This document shows positions 1 to 7,527 of a stretch of DNA of 64,000 nucleotides, in pieces. A program made the position numbers and the translations under genes. The stretch covers positions 1 through 64,000 of the forward strand of contig SUUR01000004.1 in assembly GCA_015062435.1 (NCBI GenBank), in the 5' to 3' direction. Source of the stretch: Alphaproteobacteria bacterium. GTDB taxonomy: Bacteria > Pseudomonadota > Alphaproteobacteria > RF32 > CAG-239. Below the pieces are notes generated by a model. The model was not told the origin of the DNA. It ran no database searches and saw nothing but the letters and a program-made list of their open reading frames with translations. Numbering within the stretch: position 1 is the first letter of the stretch; each line of letters opens with the position of its first letter.

Positions 1-115
1 GCTCTGCCAATGTCTTGGTTATTGCTGCTGTCAAGGTAGTCTTACCATGGTCTACGTGGCCAATGGTACCAATGTTACAGTGAGGCTTTGTGCGCTCAAA
101 CTTCTCTTTTGCCAT
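1..115 (-). CDS. tuf: Elongation factor Tu, N-terminal fragment
   Basis: This is the first 38 codons of EF-Tu, running off the left edge of the window. The reverse-strand translation begins [20 protein letters not shown] and continues into the G1 loop [11 protein letters not shown], which is diagnostic of EF-Tu. EF-Tu delivers aminoacyl-tRNA to the ribosome using GTP. The gene lies directly downstream of tRNA-Tyr and tRNA-Gly on the same strand, as in the tRNA-tufB operons of many proteobacteria, so it is probably cotranscribed with them. Only the start is visible; the rest lies outside the window. Confidence 0.97.
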   Translation of the reverse strand, partial: MAKEKFERTKPHCNIGTIGHVDHGKTTLTAAITKTLAE

Positions 116-169
116 ATTTAAAATCCTAATGTTTATGTTGTTAAGACTGTACTGAAAAGGGGGAGAAAA

Positions 170-243
170 TGGAGCGGGTGAGGGGAATCGAACCCCCGTC
201 ATAAGCTTGGAAGGCTTCTGCTCTACCATTGAGCTACACCCGC
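170..243 (-). tRNA. tRNA-Gly (anticodon TCC)
   Basis: The reverse strand reads as a 74-nt cloverleaf starting GCGGGTGTAGCTCAATGG, with an encoded CCA end. The anticodon stem-loop has TCC in the loop CTTCCAA between AAGC and GCTT. The T-arm contains GGTTCGATTCC. It sits between tRNA-Tyr and tuf. Confidence 0.97.
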
Positions 244-279
244 TTAATCAACCTCTTTCCAAGAGTTTTACCTTATCAG

Positions 280-364
280 TGGTGGAGGGGGATGGATTCG
301 AACCATCGTAGACTAAGTCGACGGATTTACAGTCCGTTGCATTTGACCGCTCTGCCACCCCTCC
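280..364 (-). tRNA. tRNA-Tyr (anticodon GTA)
   Basis: This is an 85-nt class II tRNA on the reverse strand with a long variable arm. The acceptor stem GGAGGGG pairs with CCCCTCC, and the CCA end is encoded. The anticodon loop contains GTA (GGACTGTAAATCC). It is the first gene of the tRNA-Tyr/tRNA-Gly/tuf unit. Confidence 0.97.
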
Positions 365-520
365 ATAAAAACTGACAAGGAAGGAGGATTGCTATCCTAA
401 TAGCATAATCGCTACCCTGCAAATAATAGTATTTTACACACTTTGTCAACATCTTTTTTATGAAATTCTTAATTAATTTAGCTTAAAATACACTTTAATG
501 TTGAATACTAAGGAAAAAAA

Positions 521-1414
521 ATGACTTTTATATCACTTACCGAACGTAGAAATCCTAACACTAAAGATATTGATCTTATGGATTCTCATCAAATTGCCCA
601 AATCATAAACAAAGAAGATCAAAAAGTGGCTTTGGCGATTGAAAAGGTTTTACCTCAAATCGGACAAGCAATAGAGCTTATTGCTCAAGCATTTAATAAC
701 GATGGACGCTTAGCTTACTTTGGAGCCGGAACCAGTGGAAGACTGGGAGTTCTTGACGCCTCAGAATGTTGGCCGACTTTTGGCGTTGAACACGGAATGG
801 TTTGTGGCTTTATTGCCGGTGGAGACCAAGCACTCCGATTCTCTATCGAAAACTCTGAAGATAATGCAGAATTAGGATTGCAAGACTTAAAAACTTTTGC
901 CCCTACTTCCAAAGACATTATTGTTGGTATTTCAGCAAGCGGAAACCCTAATTATGTTTTAACTGTTTTAGAACAAGCACAAAAACAAGGTTGCAAAACC
1001 ATAGCCATCAGCTCCAACCCTGATGCTGAGATGCAAAAATTTGCAAACATCTTTATTTGCCCGATTGTTGGAGAAGAAGCCATTACCGGTTCATCTCGCA
1101 TGAAGTCAGGAACAGCTCAAAAAATGATTTTAAACATGCTTTCCACCGGTGCAATGATTCGTATTGGCAAAACTTACCAAAACTATATGATTGATGTGCG
1201 GCCGGTGAACGATAAATTGATTGATAGAGGTTGCAGAATTATTCAAGAAATTGCAAACATTTCTTACGATTCTGCTTCACGCTATCTGAAACAAAGCAAC
1301 AACAGTGTTAAAATTGCTTGCATCATGGCAATAAAAAATTGTTCTTATTCTGAAGCAGAACAACTTCTTAAAAACAATGAAGGCATCTTAAGAAAGGTCT
1401 TAAACAATGGCTAA
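521..1414 (+). CDS. murQ: N-acetylmuramic acid 6-phosphate etherase
   Basis: MurQ cleaves the lactyl ether of MurNAc-6-phosphate to give GlcNAc-6-phosphate and lactate, a cytoplasmic step of peptidoglycan recycling. The 297 aa match the usual family length. The SIS-type sugar-phosphate loop GAGTSGRLGVLDASE lies near residues 68-82 and ends in the expected catalytic Glu. A second acidic patch (SIENSEDNAE) follows near residue 110, and ITGSSRMKSGTAQK is a further family signature. The start follows an A-rich AAGGAAAA ribosome site. The 3' end overlaps rlmB by 8 bases, so the two are probably translationally coupled. No MurNAc transporter or AnmK is adjacent. Confidence 0.95.
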   Translation: MTFISLTERRNPNTKDIDLMDSHQIAQIINKEDQKVALAIEKVLPQIGQAIELIAQAFNNDGRLAYFGAGTSGRLGVLDASECWPTFGVEHGMVCGFIAGGDQALRFSIENSEDNAELGLQDLKTFAPTSKDIIVGISASGNPNYVLTVLEQAQKQGCKTIAISSNPDAEMQKFANIFICPIVGEEAITGSSRMKSGTAQKMILNMLSTGAMIRIGKTYQNYMIDVRPVNDKLIDRGCRIIQEIANISYDSASRYLKQSNNSVKIACIMAIKNCSYSEAEQLLKNNEGILRKVLNNG

Positions 1415-2126
1415 AAATGAAAACAAAAATCAAGTTATACTTTACGGACGCCACGCTGTAATTTCTGCGCTTAAAAATCCTAATCGCAAAAAAATAAAAC
1501 TTCTTTGCACCAAAGAGGTTGCTCATGAACTAAAGCAATATTCTCCTCAAATTGTCGAACGCAAAGAAATTGATAAACTTCTTCCACCCGATTCGGTTCA
1601 TCAGGGATTTGCTCTCATCTGCACTCCTTTACCTCCGGTAGACTTAGAATATATAATTTCTCAATCAGAAAATACAGATAATTGCCATATCCTGATTTTA
1701 GACCAAGTAACAGATCCTCAAAACATTGGAGCTATTATCCGTTCTGCCGTAGCTTTCAACACGTTAGCATTGATCGTTCAAGACAAAAACTCTCCTCAAG
1801 AAACCGGTTCTATGGCCAAATCTTCTGCCGGTTTAATAGAATATTTACCAATCGTGCGAGTAACCAATCTTTCTCGAACAATAGAACGTCTTAAAGAAGC
1901 CGGATTTTGGACTATCGGCATGGACGGCTATGCACAAACCACTGTTGCCGAGCTTAAAAAAGGAGGCAAAAATGCCATAATTATGGGTTCTGAAGGTAAA
2001 GGTATGCGACGTTTGGTAGAAGAAAATTGCGATATAACTGTTCGATTACCAATGAATGAAAAAGCAGAAAGTCTCAATGTTTCGACTGCTGCCGCTATTA
2101 TGCTTTATGAAATAAACAAGAGATAA
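1407..2126 (+). CDS. rlmB: 23S rRNA (guanosine-2'-O-)-methyltransferase RlmB (TrmH family)
   Basis: This SPOUT methyltransferase of 239 aa is predicted to 2'-O-methylate G2251 in the 23S rRNA P-loop using SAM. The first 80 residues form the small substrate-binding domain (LYGRHAVISALKNPNRK). The catalytic SpoU domain carries motif 1 DQVTDPQNIGAIIRSA, motif 2 IMGSEGKGMRRL and motif 3 ESLNVSTAAAIMLYE, which form the trefoil knot. It overlaps murQ by 8 bases and is followed 3 bases later by an ABC ATPase gene, giving a three-gene operon. A TrmH-type tRNA methyltransferase is possible, but the N-terminal extension favours RlmB. Confidence 0.9.
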   Translation: MAKNENKNQVILYGRHAVISALKNPNRKKIKLLCTKEVAHELKQYSPQIVERKEIDKLLPPDSVHQGFALICTPLPPVDLEYIISQSENTDNCHILILDQVTDPQNIGAIIRSAVAFNTLALIVQDKNSPQETGSMAKSSAGLIEYLPIVRVTNLSRTIERLKEAGFWTIGMDGYAQTTVAELKKGGKNAIIMGSEGKGMRRLVEENCDITVRLPMNEKAESLNVSTAAAIMLYEINKR

Positions 2127-2129
2127 AAT

Positions 2130-2837
2130 ATGAATTATAATATTGAACTGACTGATATTTGCAAAAGTTTTGGTAATTTATGCGCCGCTAAACATATATC
2201 GATTTCAGCACATAAAGGTGTCATCGCACTACTTGGTCCCAATGGTGCCGGAAAATCTACTTTAATGAACATGATTGCCGGTTTCATAACTCCGGATTGC
2301 GGTTGTATAAAAATTATGAACACGGATATTTGTCAACACCCTTTGGAGTGCAAACAAAACATCGGTTTCTTGCCGGAAGGTTCACCTCTTTATGCAGATA
2401 TGTCAGTTAAAGCATTTTTAGATTATGTCGGCGCACTAAAAAACGCCAACAGACAACAAATCTCTCAAGCAATTGATACAGCTCAAATTAAAAACGTACT
2501 CTCTCAAAAAATAGAAACTCTTTCCAAAGGCTACCAACGTCGAGTAGGTTTTGCTCAAAGTATTTTAACTAATCCGCCGATTTTGTTATTGGACGAACCC
2601 ACAGACGGACTTGATCCCAATCAAAAAGAACACATTCAAAAAGTGATTCGCAAAATGGGAGCAAAAAAAACGATTCTCATTTCAACTCATTTATTAGATG
2701 AAGCTGAAACTATTGCTGACCGGATTATAATCATGCATAAAGGGACAATTATGGCCGATGGAACTTTAACTCATATTTTACATCAATCAAAAAGTCTTGA
2801 TCTCGCAGAAGCGTTCAAAAAACTTACTTCCAAATAA
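2130..2837 (+). CDS. ABC transporter ATP-binding protein (GldA/CcmA-like)
   Basis: This 235-aa ABC ATPase has a Walker A GPNGAGKSTL near residue 36, a signature LSKGYQRRVGFAQ near 130, a Walker B ILLLDEPTDGLDP near 150 and a switch His in STHLLDEAE. It resembles ATPases that pair with ABC-2 permeases, including GldA. No permease lies next to it: it directly follows rlmB and is followed by an inverted repeat and a gene on the opposite strand. The only ABC-2 permease in the window is the GldF/GldG-like fusion starting at 62799, which is a plausible partner. Function is certain at the ATPase level; the substrate is unknown. Confidence 0.88.
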   Translation: MNYNIELTDICKSFGNLCAAKHISISAHKGVIALLGPNGAGKSTLMNMIAGFITPDCGCIKIMNTDICQHPLECKQNIGFLPEGSPLYADMSVKAFLDYVGALKNANRQQISQAIDTAQIKNVLSQKIETLSKGYQRRVGFAQSILTNPPILLLDEPTDGLDPNQKEHIQKVIRKMGAKKTILISTHLLDEAETIADRIIIMHKGTIMADGTLTHILHQSKSLDLAEAFKKLTSK

Positions 2838-2840
2838 ACA

Positions 2841-2870
2841 GAAACCGTGCCTTAAAACAGACACGGTTTC
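2841..2870. terminator. Inverted repeat between converging genes
   Basis: A perfect 9-bp stem (GAAACCGTG / CACGGTTTC) with a 12-base loop lies between the ABC ATPase gene and the converging gene at 2896. There is no good T tract on either side, so its role as a terminator is likely but not proven. Confidence 0.55.
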
Positions 2871-2895
2871 GCCCCAATAAAACAACCTATGAAAT

Positions 2896-3723
2896 TTAAC
2901 GGATTAATGTACCGTCAAAGTTCCTAACGCAAAAATGAGCGAGATTACCTCTCTCAACAAATCCGGCATCAGTTTTTTTATAAAACTCGCCTTTGTCACT
3001 CTTTTCTTTGTGACAAAGAACTATTACCTTCCAACCCGCTTGTCCTATCATTATTTCATGATATTTTTTAGGAGCAATTATTTCTGCCCCATAATCATAG
3101 ACTACCACCAACAAACCGGCTTTATTTTTAATTTTATAAACAACCAATGTCTCTGGTATATGCTGAAAATCAAAAGTCTTTATACCATTTAACTCCTTAG
3201 ATTTACCGGTAACTTTGTTAATCAGCAACCCTTTACCGTCTGCTCCGATCAAATAAAGTTTTTCATCTTCCATTATCATCTTAACGAAAATATCGGATAT
3301 CTTCTTTTTTTCCACTATTGACCATAAAAACAATCCGTCATTTTTTTCCGTACTTAAGACCAAAATCCCTTTTGACGGAATTTCATTAAAAACTTCATTT
3401 GTTTTTATTTCATCACAGATAGTACCATCGGCATTATAGAAAAGACATCTACTAAAACCGGATTCATCAACCACTTCACAGATAAACCCGCCTTTCAGAA
3501 TATCAAGTTGCACCATTTCCGGAGCAAATATCTGGTTTCCATAACGATCAAACACACCATAACAATCGTTTTGTCGTACTTTTATATACTTACCAACCCG
3601 CCAAACTTTATCAAAAGTCTTTTCTGTTTTGATGTATTCTTTTTTACCATTCACCATCTGAGGTGTCAAAATTTGCAAAACTTTGTTTCTGCAAACTCTT
3701 ACAATTGGTTTCAAATTTTTCAT
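2896..3723 (-). CDS. Hypothetical protein with WG-like beta repeats
   Basis: I do not recognise a named family for this 275-aa protein. It has no signal peptide or membrane segment. It is rich in short beta-strand units of the form GxYGVFDRYGNQI and IGADGKGLLINKVTGK, which resemble divergent WG (KWG) repeats. This suggests a beta-propeller-like or solenoid protein. The ribosome site is weak (GTGAAATT before ATG). It stands alone on the minus strand, with a copied terminator sequence just upstream at 3797-3833 that belongs to trmL. Function is unknown. Confidence 0.6.
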   Translation of the reverse strand: MKNLKPIVRVCRNKVLQILTPQMVNGKKEYIKTEKTFDKVWRVGKYIKVRQNDCYGVFDRYGNQIFAPEMVQLDILKGGFICEVVDESGFSRCLFYNADGTICDEIKTNEVFNEIPSKGILVLSTEKNDGLFLWSIVEKKKISDIFVKMIMEDEKLYLIGADGKGLLINKVTGKSKELNGIKTFDFQHIPETLVVYKIKNKAGLLVVVYDYGAEIIAPKKYHEIMIGQAGWKVIVLCHKEKSDKGEFYKKTDAGFVERGNLAHFCVRNFDGTLIR

Positions 3724-3796
3724 AATTTCACAATTTTAATATTAATAATTTCATTGATAAACAGACTCATAAATCAAATTAGTTTTAGAGTCAAAC

Positions 3797-3833
3797 AAAA
3801 AAACGCCTGAGATATCAACTCTCAGACGTTTTT
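3797..3833 (-). terminator. Intrinsic terminator of trmL (dispersed terminator repeat, copy 1)
   Basis: On the minus strand an AAACG(T)CTGAGA / TCTCAG(G)CGTTT hairpin is followed by a run of T and then GTTTGACT. It lies downstream of trmL. The hairpin and its flanks are closely similar to sequences at 7447-7492 and 11528-11575. Confidence 0.8.
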
Positions 3834-3881
3834 ACATCATAATAACTAACTCAACACACCAATCGACCTCAAAGCAACCTT

Positions 3882-4343
3882 TTACCGCCACTTAGTCTGG
3901 CGCAAAGCCTCACCCACCACCATAGTTGCAGATACAGCAACATTGATGGAACGTGCTTTTTCATTCATCGGAATAATCAGACGAGCATCTGCAATATCAT
4001 GTACTTCTTGAGGAACTCCGGCTGATTCTCGTCCCATAAGAATAATATCATTTTCCTGAAATTCAAAATTTACATAAGGAATTGATGCCTTAGTTGTAAG
4101 CAAAACTATACGCCCATATTCTTGCGGGTGCTCTACCCGATATTGCAAAAAATCTTGCCAAGAATCATGACGGCGATAATCAACCCTTTCAAGATAATCC
4201 ATTCCTGCACGACGCATAGCTTTGTCATTAAAAACAAATCCGCAAGGTTCAATAATATCTATCGGAATATCAACACAAGCACAAAGCCTCATCATTGTTC
4301 CGGTATTTTGCGGAATATCGGGTTGAAAAAGAGCTAATCGCAT
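3882..4343 (-). CDS. trmL: tRNA (cytidine/uridine-34-2'-O-)-methyltransferase
   Basis: TrmL is a minimal SPOUT dimer that 2'-O-methylates the wobble base of tRNA-Leu isoacceptors. The 153 aa match the single-domain family length. Visible signatures are the N-terminal LFQPDIPQNTGTMMRLCAC, the motif 2 ILMGRESAGVP and the motif 3 RSINVAVSATMVVGEALRQ. The start is preceded by a strong GGAGGG site. It is upstream of nothing on its strand except the terminator at 3797-3833, and it follows ychF and pth in the same direction, so an operon with them is possible. Confidence 0.93.
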   Translation of the reverse strand: MRLALFQPDIPQNTGTMMRLCACVDIPIDIIEPCGFVFNDKAMRRAGMDYLERVDYRRHDSWQDFLQYRVEHPQEYGRIVLLTTKASIPYVNFEFQENDIILMGRESAGVPQEVHDIADARLIIPMNEKARSINVAVSATMVVGEALRQTKWR

Positions 4344-4370
4344 TTCAAATCCCTCCTTAAAATATTTTGT

Positions 4371-5480
4371 TTAGACATTAAAGAGGAAGTTCAAAAGATC
4401 CCCATCTTGTACCACATAATCCTTTCCTTCCGAACGCATTTTACCGGCTTCTTTACAAGCTTGTTCACCGCCAAATTTTACATAATCATTATATGCTATT
4501 GTTTCTGCCCTAATAAAACCTCGTTCAAAATCCGTATGAATAATTCCTGCACATTGTGGTGCCTTTGAACCTTTCACAAATGTCCAAGCATGCACCTCTT
4601 TCGGACCTGCCGTAAAATATGTTTGCAATCCCAAAAGATTATAACCGGCAGAAATAATTTTCGCCAATCCTGTTTCTTCCAAGCCAAGCGCAGATAAAAA
4701 CTCTTGTTTTTCTTCTTCACTCTCAAGTTGTGCCACTTCGGCTTCTATTTCTGCAGAAATAATTACTGCTTGGGCATTTTCCGCTTTTGCTTTTGCAAAA
4801 ACTTTCTGAGAAAATTCATTACCTGTTGCCGCAGAATCTTCATCTACATTACACACATACAACACCGGTTTTGAGGTTAATAATTGCAACATTTTATAAG
4901 CCTTACAAGCATCTTTATTTGACTTATCCGGAGCCGCTGTTCTTGCCGGTTTTCCAGCCTTTAGAGCGTCTATAATCGGCCCCATAACCTCCACATTAAC
5001 AATCGCTTCTTTATCTCCACCCTTAGCTTTTTTACTTGCTTGTTCAAAACGTTTTTCCAAAGATTCTAAATCAGCAATCATCAACTCTGTTTCAACAATT
5101 TCAGCATCACGGATTGGATTAACACTTCCCTCAACATGAGTAATATTTTCATTTTCAAAACAACGCAAAACATGAACTATTGCATCAACTTCTCTGATAT
5201 TTGCTAAAAATTGATTTCCCAAACCTTCGCCTTTTGAAGCCCCCTTTACGAGTCCGGCAATATCCACAAACTCAAGCTGTGTTGGCACAACCAATTTTGG
5301 CTTTACCATCTCCACCAATTTATCCAAGCGTTTATCCGGTACAGCTACTCTTCCTGTGTTTGGCTCAATCGTGCAAAACGGAAAATTTGCAGCTTGTGCA
5401 GCAATAGTCTGTGTAAGAGCATTAAAAAGCGTAGACTTTCCAACATTGGGTAATCCTACAATTCCACAATTAAATCCCAT
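4371..5480 (-). CDS. ychF: Ribosome-binding ATPase YchF
   Basis: YchF (OLA1 family) is a cytoplasmic P-loop protein of the Obg group that binds ribosomes and prefers ATP over GTP. The 369 aa give the normal length. The G1 loop is GLPNVGKSTLF at residues 8-18 and G3 is DIAGLVKGASKGEGLG. A coiled helical insert and a C-terminal TGS domain (TYFTAGPKEVHAWT, ending GDLLNFLFNV) follow. The start has an AAGGAG site. It directly follows pth (12-base gap), the usual pth-ychF pairing in proteobacteria. Confidence 0.96.
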   Translation of the reverse strand: MGFNCGIVGLPNVGKSTLFNALTQTIAAQAANFPFCTIEPNTGRVAVPDKRLDKLVEMVKPKLVVPTQLEFVDIAGLVKGASKGEGLGNQFLANIREVDAIVHVLRCFENENITHVEGSVNPIRDAEIVETELMIADLESLEKRFEQASKKAKGGDKEAIVNVEVMGPIIDALKAGKPARTAAPDKSNKDACKAYKMLQLLTSKPVLYVCNVDEDSAATGNEFSQKVFAKAKAENAQAVIISAEIEAEVAQLESEEEKQEFLSALGLEETGLAKIISAGYNLLGLQTYFTAGPKEVHAWTFVKGSKAPQCAGIIHTDFERGFIRAETIAYNDYVKFGGEQACKEAGKMRSEGKDYVVQDGDLLNFLFNV

Positions 5481-5492
5481 AACACAATCTCC

Positions 5493-6068
5493 TTACTTCT
5501 TACACTGCAAATCACCGAGTTTATTACAAAATTCGGCTATACCATTTTTTATCAAAACCTCGATTATACTGCTAATCATCTCTATTTCTTGCTCAATTAC
5601 TTTTGCATCAGTCTTTGAAAAACCGCTCAAAACATGATTCACAACCGCATCACCTTTTTGATTTGGATGCCCCACACCAATTCTGATCCGATTATAATTA
5701 GGTGTAACCGCCGCATCAATAGATTTTAATCCGTTGTGCCCTCCGGCTCCACCGCCCAGTTTAGCCTTAACTTTACCAACCGGCAAATCCATATCATCAT
5801 GAATTACGATAATGTTTTGTGGTAATACTTTATAAAAATTGGCAGCTTTTATCACCGAATTTCCGGAAAGATTCATATAAGTATGAGGTTTTAATATATA
5901 TATTTTTTCCCCATCTATTTTTCCTTCGGCAATCACACCGTCAAATTTTGACTTAAACACACCAAAGCCATAGTCATGAGCAATTTTTTCAACAGCCATA
6001 AATCCGACATTATGACGAGTTTTCTCATACTCACTACCGGGATTACCCAAGCCTACTATTAAGAACAT
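5493..6068 (-). CDS. pth: Peptidyl-tRNA hydrolase
   Basis: Pth frees tRNA from peptidyl-tRNA that drops off ribosomes. The ATG at 6068 gives the canonical start MFLIVGLGNPGSEYEKTRHN (191 aa). A GTG 12 bases upstream would add four residues but has no better ribosome site. The catalytic His is in TRHNVGF, the catalytic Asp in VIHDDMDLP, and the family signature GGAGGHNGLKS is present. It lies between rplY and ychF in the classical rplY-pth-ychF order. A palindromic repeat fills the gap to rplY. Confidence 0.96.
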   Translation of the reverse strand: MFLIVGLGNPGSEYEKTRHNVGFMAVEKIAHDYGFGVFKSKFDGVIAEGKIDGEKIYILKPHTYMNLSGNSVIKAANFYKVLPQNIIVIHDDMDLPVGKVKAKLGGGAGGHNGLKSIDAAVTPNYNRIRIGVGHPNQKGDAVVNHVLSGFSKTDAKVIEQEIEMISSIIEVLIKNGIAEFCNKLGDLQCKK

Positions 6069-6091
6069 TATCACACTCACTTAATCATAAG

Positions 6092-6155
6092 AATTTAGGG
6101 TGATAACACCAAAACGTACAAAGCTGTACAAAAGATGTCATCACCCCGCTAATTT
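6092..6155. repeat. Palindromic intergenic repeat, divergent copy (3' of rplY)
   Basis: An imperfect inverted repeat is centred near 6122. The left arm AGGGTGATAACACC...GTACA pairs with the right arm TGTACAAAAG...CATCACCCC. It shares the central paired GTACA design and its position just 3' of a minus-strand gene with the longer elements at 11594, 13966 and 23199, but its arms differ in sequence. It may be a distant member of the family or simply a transcription attenuator. Confidence 0.55.
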
Positions 6156-6179
6156 TATATTAGCTGTTCCTAATCCGAA

Positions 6180-6470
6180 CTATTTTCTTAAAAAGTCTAC
6201 GTGAATAGGCGCATCAGAAACAGGATGGAATTGTACATCTTGGCATTTTACCTTATGTTTTTTTCCATCTAAAACAATTTCGATATCGGCATCATAAAAA
6301 CCGAAAGTGTCCAATGCTTTTTCCAACTCAACAGGATGCAAAGAGATCATTACAGACTCTTGTTTTCCACCATAAATAACCGCAGGAACACGACCTTCAC
6401 GACGACATGCACGAGCTGCCCCCTTACCTGCTTTCTCACGCTTTTCAGCATTAAATGTAATATCTGTCAT
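6180..6470 (-). CDS. rplY: 50S ribosomal protein L25, short form
   Basis: L25 binds 5S rRNA. The 96 aa include AGKGAARACRREGRVPAVIYGG, typical of the N-terminal 5S-binding domain of the CTC/TL5 branch. The protein stops after DAPIHVDFLRK. Most alphaproteobacterial L25 proteins carry a second, C-terminal beta domain of about 100 aa, which is absent here, so the architecture resembles the short enteric L25. The stop codon is clean and no remnant of the missing domain is evident downstream. It heads the rplY-pth-ychF unit. Confidence 0.92.
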   Translation of the reverse strand: MTDITFNAEKREKAGKGAARACRREGRVPAVIYGGKQESVMISLHPVELEKALDTFGFYDADIEIVLDGKKHKVKCQDVQFHPVSDAPIHVDFLRK

Positions 6471-6583
6471 ATTAAAAATCCTTTATATTAAAATACAAAC
6501 AAATTGTTCAAACCTCCAGGGGTGCTTGAACAACAAACTTCATCATACTACATTTTTATTTTTTTTCAAGATATTTTTAAAAA

Positions 6584-6610
6584 GCAAAAACCCGCTTAAA
6601 AACGGGTTTA
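6584..6610 (-). terminator. Intrinsic terminator of the 6611-7389 gene pair
   Basis: On the minus strand AAACCCG and CGGGTTT form a 7-bp stem (A-rich loop) followed by TTTTTGCTTTTT. It begins directly after the stop codon of the gene ending at 6611. Confidence 0.85.
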
Positions 6611-7099
6611 TTACTTAATTGAATTTACAAGTAGCTTGTCTATATTACCATAGATATCAAGCTCCACAAAAATAGACACTTTAACGGGTTCACCGGAAAA
6701 GAATACCCCTCCATAGGCAATTGCTTTCATTTTCACACCATTAACAAGCAAATCACCATATAATTCACCTTCAAAAGAAAGCTGTTGAGGAATAAAAATT
6801 CCTCTGGGATTTTCCATTAAAAACTCGGCTAAAATCTCATAACTTACTCGCAAAGATTTTTTTTGGATAATATAAATCATAATCCATATTACCCACAAAC
6901 AAATCATTTCATCAGCAGAAAAATTACCCTTTCCCCAAAAAATAATAAACCCCAAAAACAATAGATTTGTTAGTCGAGAAATTATTTTCATACTTTTTAT
7001 TTGTTCAAGCGTAAATAACCACTGTTTTGATATGATTTGCACCGCAGACACCGAACCAATCAGTACAAATGCCATAATTAAGCCGTGAAATGTAGTCAT
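6611..7099 (-). CDS. Hypothetical membrane protein
   Basis: This 162-aa protein is not recognised. It has a hydrophobic N-terminal segment (about residues 1-20), then a hydrophobic pair around residues 43-80 (LTNLLFLGFIIFW, MICLWVIWIMIYII), and a soluble C-terminal half rich in beta strands. It overlaps the upstream gene by 4 bases (ATGA), so the two are translationally coupled and probably form a complex or act together. A terminator follows at once. Function is unknown. Confidence 0.6.
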   Translation of the reverse strand: MTTFHGLIMAFVLIGSVSAVQIISKQWLFTLEQIKSMKIISRLTNLLFLGFIIFWGKGNFSADEMICLWVIWIMIYIIQKKSLRVSYEILAEFLMENPRGIFIPQQLSFEGELYGDLLVNGVKMKAIAYGGVFFSGEPVKVSIFVELDIYGNIDKLLVNSIK

Positions 7100-7389
7100 A
7101 ACTCAGAATTTTGATTTAACAATTTTTCACTAATATCAATAGCCCAACGTCTTTCTTCACAAAAAAGACAAGTTACTATCCCTATAACAAACTTATCATT
7201 TTTGATGTCAAAAACTTCCGAAACGAATAAACCGTTACGTTCTTTTCCACGCCAATAAAATTTACATAAATATTCATTGGGTGTTTCTGCTTTTTGAATA
7301 TCATACGCTCTGACTGTTTTCAGAAAAATATCTCTCTGAGAAAAGACTACTACCAATATGATTCCCAATAAAATTAATAATCCAAACAT
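7096..7389 (-). CDS. Hypothetical small membrane-anchored protein
   Basis: This 97-aa protein is not recognised. The first 14 residues (MFGLLILLGIILVV) form a single N-terminal membrane anchor. The remainder is a small soluble domain with the motif KFYWRGKERNGLF and two cysteines in VTCLFCEE. It overlaps the next gene by 4 bases. The pair lies between the autotransporter and rplY, on the same strand as both. Function is unknown. Confidence 0.55.
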   Translation of the reverse strand: MFGLLILLGIILVVVFSQRDIFLKTVRAYDIQKAETPNEYLCKFYWRGKERNGLFVSEVFDIKNDKFVIGIVTCLFCEERRWAIDISEKLLNQNSEL

Positions 7390-7453
7390 AAGCTTAAAAT
7401 TTAATAATTAATACTTTGTCCAAAACATAAACAAAAAAGCTTATAGAGTCAAA

Positions 7454-7492
7454 CAAAAAACGCCCGAGAATGAAAGTTCTACGAACGTTTTT
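7454..7492 (-). terminator. Probable terminator of the autotransporter gene (dispersed terminator repeat, copy 2)
   Basis: The segment AGTCAAACAAAAAACGCC is shared with the terminators at 3797 and 11537. The stem is imperfect here (AAAACG...AGAA against TTCT...CGTTTT), so this is a decayed copy or a weaker terminator. It lies 36 bases past the autotransporter stop codon. Confidence 0.55.
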
Positions 7493-7527
7493 CAACATTA
7501 ACCACAATGGATAAAGCCTATACAAAT

